Made by a program: the position numbers and the translations under genes. A DNA stretch of 64,000 nucleotides from Rodentibacter heidelbergensis (lineage in GTDB: Bacteria; Pseudomonadota; Gammaproteobacteria; Enterobacterales; Pasteurellaceae), in NCBI RefSeq assembly GCF_002000125.1, contig NZ_MLHH01000002.1, positions 1 through 64,000 on the forward strand, in the 5' to 3' direction. Below, one piece after another: positions 60,363 through 64,000 of the stretch. Numbering within the stretch: the stretch's first letter is position 1; the number at the start of each line of letters is the position of its first letter. The notes below the pieces were generated by a model, which had not been told where the DNA came from, searched no databases, and saw only the letters and a list, made by a program, of their open reading frames with translations.

Positions 60363-61367
60363 TTAATCTTCTTTAAATTCCCTCATCATTTCTTCGGCTT
60401 TGCGAACCATTTCTTCCGAACCCACAAACAAAGGCACCCGTTCGTGCAATTCTTTAGGTTCAATATCTAAAATTCGGCGATAACCGTCAGTGGCTAATCC
60501 CCCGGCTTGTTCTGCCAAAAATGCCATAGGGTTGCCTTCATAAAGTAGACGTAATTTTCCTTTTGGATAGTTGGTTGCACTCGGATAAATATAGATCCCA
60601 CCTTTTAATAAATTGCGGTGAAAATCTGCCACAAGCGAGCCGATATAGCGTGAGGCATAAGGGCGTTGGGTGGCTTTATCTTCCTCTTGGCAATATTTAA
60701 TGTATTTCTTCACCCCTTGTGGGAATTTGAGATATTGCCCCTCATTAATGGAATAAATTCGCCCTGTTTTCGGCATTTTCATATTTTCATGAGAAAGGCA
60801 AAATGTGCCGATTGAAGGATCGTAGGTAAATCCGTTCACCCCGTTTCCGGTGGTATAAACCAACATAGTGGATGAACCATAGACAATATAGCCGGCTGCT
60901 ACTTGCTTGTTGCCGGGTTGAAGGAAATCTTCCATCGTCACCGGGGTACCAATGGGTGAAATACGGCGATAAATGGAGAAAATAGTTCCTACGGAAACAT
61001 TGACATCAATATTAGAAGAGCCATCAAGCGGGTCGGTTAAAATCACGTATTTTGCATTGCGACCCCGTTCCGTATCAAAGGCAATAAAACTTTCTTCTTC
61101 TTCGGAAGCAAATCCTGCCACTTCTTCATGGGCCATTAATGTGGCTTTCATCGTGTTATGGGCAAACAGATCGAGTTTCATTTGGCTTTCGCCCTGTACG
61201 TTTTCCACACCGGACAGCCCGAGAATATTGACTAATCCTGCTTTGTTAATGTCTCGGTGAATGATTTTGGCGAGTAATCGAATTGATGACAAAATCCCGC
61301 TTAATTCTCCTTTCGCATTCGGATATTCAGCTTGGCGTTCCACAATAAATTCACTTAAGGTTTTCAT
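60363..61367 (-). CDS. fbp: fructose-1,6-bisphosphatase, class I
   Basis: The 334-residue enzyme dephosphorylates fructose-1,6-bisphosphate in gluconeogenesis. The metal-binding motif [16 protein letters not shown] and the C-terminal substrate loop [22 protein letters not shown] are intact. ATG 61367 (MKTLSEF) follows AAAGGA at 7 nt; the frame runs open 66 bp further, but that part is not family-like. It flanks an AT-rich patch. Confidence 0.96.
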   Translation of the reverse strand: MKTLSEFIVERQAEYPNAKGELSGILSSIRLLAKIIHRDINKAGLVNILGLSGVENVQGESQMKLDLFAHNTMKATLMAHEEVAGFASEEEESFIAFDTERGRNAKYVILTDPLDGSSNIDVNVSVGTIFSIYRRISPIGTPVTMEDFLQPGNKQVAAGYIVYGSSTMLVYTTGNGVNGFTYDPSIGTFCLSHENMKMPKTGRIYSINEGQYLKFPQGVKKYIKYCQEEDKATQRPYASRYIGSLVADFHRNLLKGGIYIYPSATNYPKGKLRLLYEGNPMAFLAEQAGGLATDGYRRILDIEPKELHERVPLFVGSEEMVRKAEEMMREFKED

Positions 61368-61790
61368 ACTATTTCCTTTCAGGTTGAGATTGCGGAGATT
61401 ATATGCCATTTGACATTTTCCCAAAAAAGCCAAATTTCAATAATGAGATCTCGATCACAAAGATTTTACTTTTTATAAAGCAAAAATTTTACTCTAAAAA
61501 AATTGCTTGTAGCTTGTATCATAAGGGGATAGCGGTGAAGGAAATTTATGTACAAATGAATGATTGGGAGGGGTTGAAAATAGAAGAAAATTAGGTTTTG
61601 TTTTACATGAAATTATTAATAGGTTGGCTTTTTTTATAGTTTTAAAATTTTAAAGCTCATTTTAAACGAGGTTTAAATAAGGTAAATTAGATTTCAGTAT
61701 GTTCTGGCTTTGCTGTATTTTTGAGCGAAAAATATGATGATATGGAAAAACAAATCTGACAACCCCGATTAAAATTGTAAGTTTTCCAGG
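61368..61790. other. AT-rich gap between fbp and the cation-efflux gene
   Basis: This 423-bp stretch is clearly richer in A and T than its flanks. The only possible coding signal is a 19-codon ORF on the + strand at 61535-61594, described separately. I see no known RNA gene, repeat family or mobile element. Confidence 0.5.
61535..61594 (+). CDS. possible small ORF, 19 codons
   Basis: A GTG at 61535 lies 6 nt after AAGGGG, a strong ribosome-binding sequence, and opens a frame MKEIYVQMNDWEGLKIEEN ending in TAG. The peptide is charged, soluble and unlike anything I recognise. It may be a leader peptide, a truncated gene remnant or chance. The frame also extends upstream to 61403 with poor composition. 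Confidence 0.2.
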   Translation: MKEIYVQMNDWEGLKIEEN

Positions 61791-62402
61791 TTAATTTGAA
61801 TTTTCTCTGAATTCATTCATCCCCAAAATAAACAACTTTTTGAACCCATATAGAATAAAAAAAGCAACTGAAAGGCTAATAGATGTATCTAACCATTTTC
61901 CAAATTTAAAGAAAGAGCTTGTCAGTGCAACAAGAGTAATTACAGAGCCTAACATATCACCTAAGACATGGTAATAAGAAGCAAGTAAATTTGGGTCTTC
62001 TCGATTTGCTCTTGAGATAAATATAGCCACAAAAAGGTTGACTAATAGGCTGGCTATAGCAATAAGAAATGCATATAAATTAAATCCGTAAGGTTTTTCA
62101 AAACGCCATAGACTTTCATTTAAAATATAAAAAAATGAGGAGAATAAAAATAATGCATTTAATAAAATCAAACTTGCCCGAAGTTTTTTATGTTTTTTAT
62201 CGCCTATATAAATAGCGACTAATGATAATAATAAACCAATACTATCAATACTCATATGTCCTGCGTCACGAATTAATGGTAGGCTTTTAATAAAATAACC
62301 ACCCCAAAATTCAATAGACATAAAGAGAGTGACAATAATAAAACTGATTAAAATAATTTTTCTGTCTTGTGGACTATCTATATGTGAGTGTGAATGAGCC
62401 AT
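61791..62402 (-). CDS. short cation diffusion facilitator-like protein
   Basis: The 203-residue membrane protein has about six hydrophobic segments and two CDF-type metal motifs: DAGHMSIDS, with HxxxD in helix 2, and SYYHVLGDMLGS, with HxxxD in helix 5. The N-terminus MAHSHSHID is histidine-rich. It stops right after the sixth helix, so it lacks the cytoplasmic C-terminal domain of typical 300-residue members such as CzcD or DmeF. A minimal active form or a truncation are both possible. The gene and its flanks are AT-rich compared with neighbours, and no ribosome binding site is clear, suggesting transfer. The metal is unknown. Confidence 0.72.
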   Translation of the reverse strand: MAHSHSHIDSPQDRKIILISFIIVTLFMSIEFWGGYFIKSLPLIRDAGHMSIDSIGLLLSLVAIYIGDKKHKKLRASLILLNALFLFSSFFYILNESLWRFEKPYGFNLYAFLIAIASLLVNLFVAIFISRANREDPNLLASYYHVLGDMLGSVITLVALTSSFFKFGKWLDTSISLSVAFFILYGFKKLFILGMNEFRENSN

Positions 62403-62558
62403 AAATATAGTTAGATAAGTATATTATTTTGATGATATTCTACTAGAAATTTGGTAAAAATAATATTAATTCATCAAAATGAGTGAATAAAAATAAATTA
62501 ATTGGTTCACTAGTTAGTTAAGATAATAATTTATTTGTGTGTAACTCTATAAGTAAAC

Positions 62559-63254
62559 TTAGGGATCATGCAAAATATTTGGTAAATTTATAAGATGTTT
62601 TTCCAAATGAATATCCACAATATCCACTAAATGCTTGAGGAAGGAAATGTCCTGCCCAGGGTGAAATCGTTGTGTATCACGGGAGCGGAAGAGCAAAAGT
62701 GCGGTGGGTTTATGGGTATTTTTTGTACCCAGTAAACAGCAAGCGATAGAGCCAATAGGAAATTCTTCCGGCAAAAAGAGTAGGGATTTTTCTTTACCGT
62801 TTAATTCCCCCAAATAGAATTGACGCAAGCCCAAACGCTCTAGCCGAATAATTTCAAAGGCGTTGCGATCAATCCAAAAAGAGGAGGGGAGAGTTGCCGT
62901 TTTTTTCCAACTATCGGTAAAAAGAAGAAGTTTAGCGCCCTCTAATTCATAAGATTTCGCCCATTGATCTAATTTCTTTTCTACTGAAAACAAATCTTGA
63001 GCTTGAAATAATTTCTTTTGGAGTGGGATTAAGGCGAAGAAAATGTCCGCTTCTTGGCGGCCTAATTGGTGAAATTTTTCAAGTTGTGCGGTTAGGCTGG
63101 TAATCTCTTGACGATATTGGGCGAGTTGGGCTTCAATGAGTGAAACCGTCCCTTTTGTTGAATGATGAAAAGTCAGTTTTTTTAAGAGTAAAGGGTGGTT
63201 GTTAAAGAAATCGGGATGGGTTTCAAGATAATCAATAATAGCTTGTTCGTTCAT
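62559..63254 (-). CDS. DUF484 family protein
   Basis: The 231-residue cytoplasmic protein has the DUF484 N-terminus, IIDYLETHPDFFNNHPLLLKKL, a coiled-coil segment near residues 35-65 and a GAF-like domain (about 80-220). It has no known reaction. In many gamma-proteobacteria DUF484 lies upstream of xerC; xerC is not next to it here. It follows purA on the same strand, with a terminator between. Confidence 0.82.
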   Translation of the reverse strand: MNEQAIIDYLETHPDFFNNHPLLLKKLTFHHSTKGTVSLIEAQLAQYRQEITSLTAQLEKFHQLGRQEADIFFALIPLQKKLFQAQDLFSVEKKLDQWAKSYELEGAKLLLFTDSWKKTATLPSSFWIDRNAFEIIRLERLGLRQFYLGELNGKEKSLLFLPEEFPIGSIACCLLGTKNTHKPTALLLFRSRDTQRFHPGQDISFLKHLVDIVDIHLEKHLINLPNILHDP

Positions 63255-63274
63255 AATTTATGGATAAAACAGCA

Positions 63275-63310
63275 GAAAAAAAGACCGCACTTTCAAAGTG
63301 CGGTCGGAAA
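63275..63310 (-). terminator. inverted uptake-sequence terminator after purA
   Basis: GACCGCACTTT and AAAGTGCGGTC are inverted around C (63283-63305). On the - strand the stem is followed by TTTTTTTCTGC, a good terminator for purA. Confidence 0.85.
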
Positions 63311-63321
63311 ATTGAAAATAT

Positions 63322-64000
63322 TTAAGCACCAAACGGATCACGTAAAATCATAGTTTCCACACGGTCAGGTCCTGTTGAGAGAATATCAACGGGCACGCCG
63401 GTCACTTCTTCGATACGTTTGATGTAGTTTAGGCAGTTTTGCGGCAATTTATTGACATCAGTCACACGGAAAGTGTCTTCTTTCCAGCCCGGTAAAGTTT
63501 CATAAATCGGTTCAACCCCTTCCCAATCTTTGGCGGCAAGCGGGGCATATTCCACAATCTCGCCATTTGGCATTTTATATGCCACGCAGATTTTGACTTC
63601 ATCAAAGCCATCTAATACATCCAGTTTTGTCATACAGAAACCGGAAATCGAATTGAGTTGGATCGCACGGCGAATAGCAACGGCATCAAACCAACCACAA
63701 CGGCGGGCACGACCGGTTACCGCACCAAATTCATTCCCCTTACGGGCAATCTCTGCACCGATCTCATCAAATAATTCGGTCGTGAATGGCCCTCCGCCCA
63801 CACGGGTACAGTAGGCTTTAATGATACCCAACACATAATCAAGATGACGAGGACCGAAACCTGAGCCAGTTGCAACGCCCCCTGCGGTAGTGTTTGAACT
63901 GGTGACGTACGGATAAGTACCATGGTCGATATCTAACATCGTCCCTTGTGCCCCTTCAAAGAGAATGTTATCGCCATTTTTACGGGCAGTGTCTAAAATT
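63322..64000 (-). CDS. purA: adenylosuccinate synthase, C-terminal part
   Basis: The window holds the last 226 codons; the start lies beyond 64000. The enzyme joins IMP and aspartate using GTP in AMP synthesis. Visible family segments are [35 protein letters not shown], the IMP-binding [17 protein letters not shown], and the C-terminal guanine-binding [12 protein letters not shown]. The frame is intact to the window edge. Confidence 0.97.
   Translation of the reverse strand, partial: ILDTARKNGDNILFEGAQGTMLDIDHGTYPYVTSSNTTAGGVATGSGFGPRHLDYVLGIIKAYCTRVGGGPFTTELFDEIGAEIARKGNEFGAVTGRARRCGWFDAVAIRRAIQLNSISGFCMTKLDVLDGFDEVKICVAYKMPNGEIVEYAPLAAKDWEGVEPIYETLPGWKEDTFRVTDVNKLPQNCLNYIKRIEEVTGVPVDILSTGPDRVETMILRDPFGA

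Overview
The window comes from a member of the Pasteurellaceae in the Haemophilus/Aggregatibacter branch. The main evidence is the Haemophilus-type DNA uptake signal sequence, core AAGTGCGGT or its complement. I counted about 45 exact copies by eye, and several form inverted pairs that act as terminators. Many proteins and short gene orders match what I remember of Haemophilus influenzae, although the blocks are shuffled relative to that genome. I cannot name the species from sequence reading alone. Almost all of the window is core chromosome: I see no prophage, insertion sequence, CRISPR array or defence cluster.

Layout. 1-360: the 23S-5S spacer, a 5S rRNA and its terminator. 360-1093: low-complexity sequence with an 18-copy octamer tract. 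1094-3253: an SDR-like lipoprotein and an MFS transporter gene broken by a one-base frameshift in a T run. 3259-11539: a galactose regulon, galTKM divergent from galR-mglBAC, with CRP-like and GalR-like sites between. 11717-16752: bcr, rsuA, a DUF1919 gene and maeB. 16801-17044: a compact inverted-repeat element. 17083-24876: cmoB-putP, rng, an SbmA/YddA-type ABC exporter and a YidE-type transporter. 24966-33059: the leftward lipoate and cell-elongation cluster lipA, lipB, ybeD, dacA, rlpA, rodA, mrdA, rlmH, rsfS. 33222-36740: nudB-yebC-ruvC-ruvA-ruvB. 36796-41914: a small secreted protein, hfq, rluC and rne with a long leader. 42049-49726: tRNA-Ser, corC, lnt, mlaFEDCB, ibaG and murA. 50015-56297: uvrD with a LexA box, then dppBCDF. 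56426-64000: pepA, lptF-lptG, fbp, an AT-rich patch with a short cation-efflux gene, a DUF484 gene and the 3' part of purA.

Several blocks form pathways. mglBAC imports galactose, galM/galK/galT convert it to UDP-galactose, and galR with CRP controls both arms. dacA, rlpA, rodA and mrdA serve sidewall peptidoglycan synthesis. mlaFEDCB, lptF/lptG and lnt build or maintain the outer membrane. rne, rng and hfq are RNA-turnover genes, and ruvABC and uvrD are DNA-repair genes.

I found no convincing undescribed multigene system. The observations most worth a second look are the octamer tract that is open in all three forward frames, the 244-bp inverted-repeat element at 16801-17044, the frameshifted transporter, the lipoprotein carrying a Rossmann motif, and the AT-rich patch around 61400-62560.
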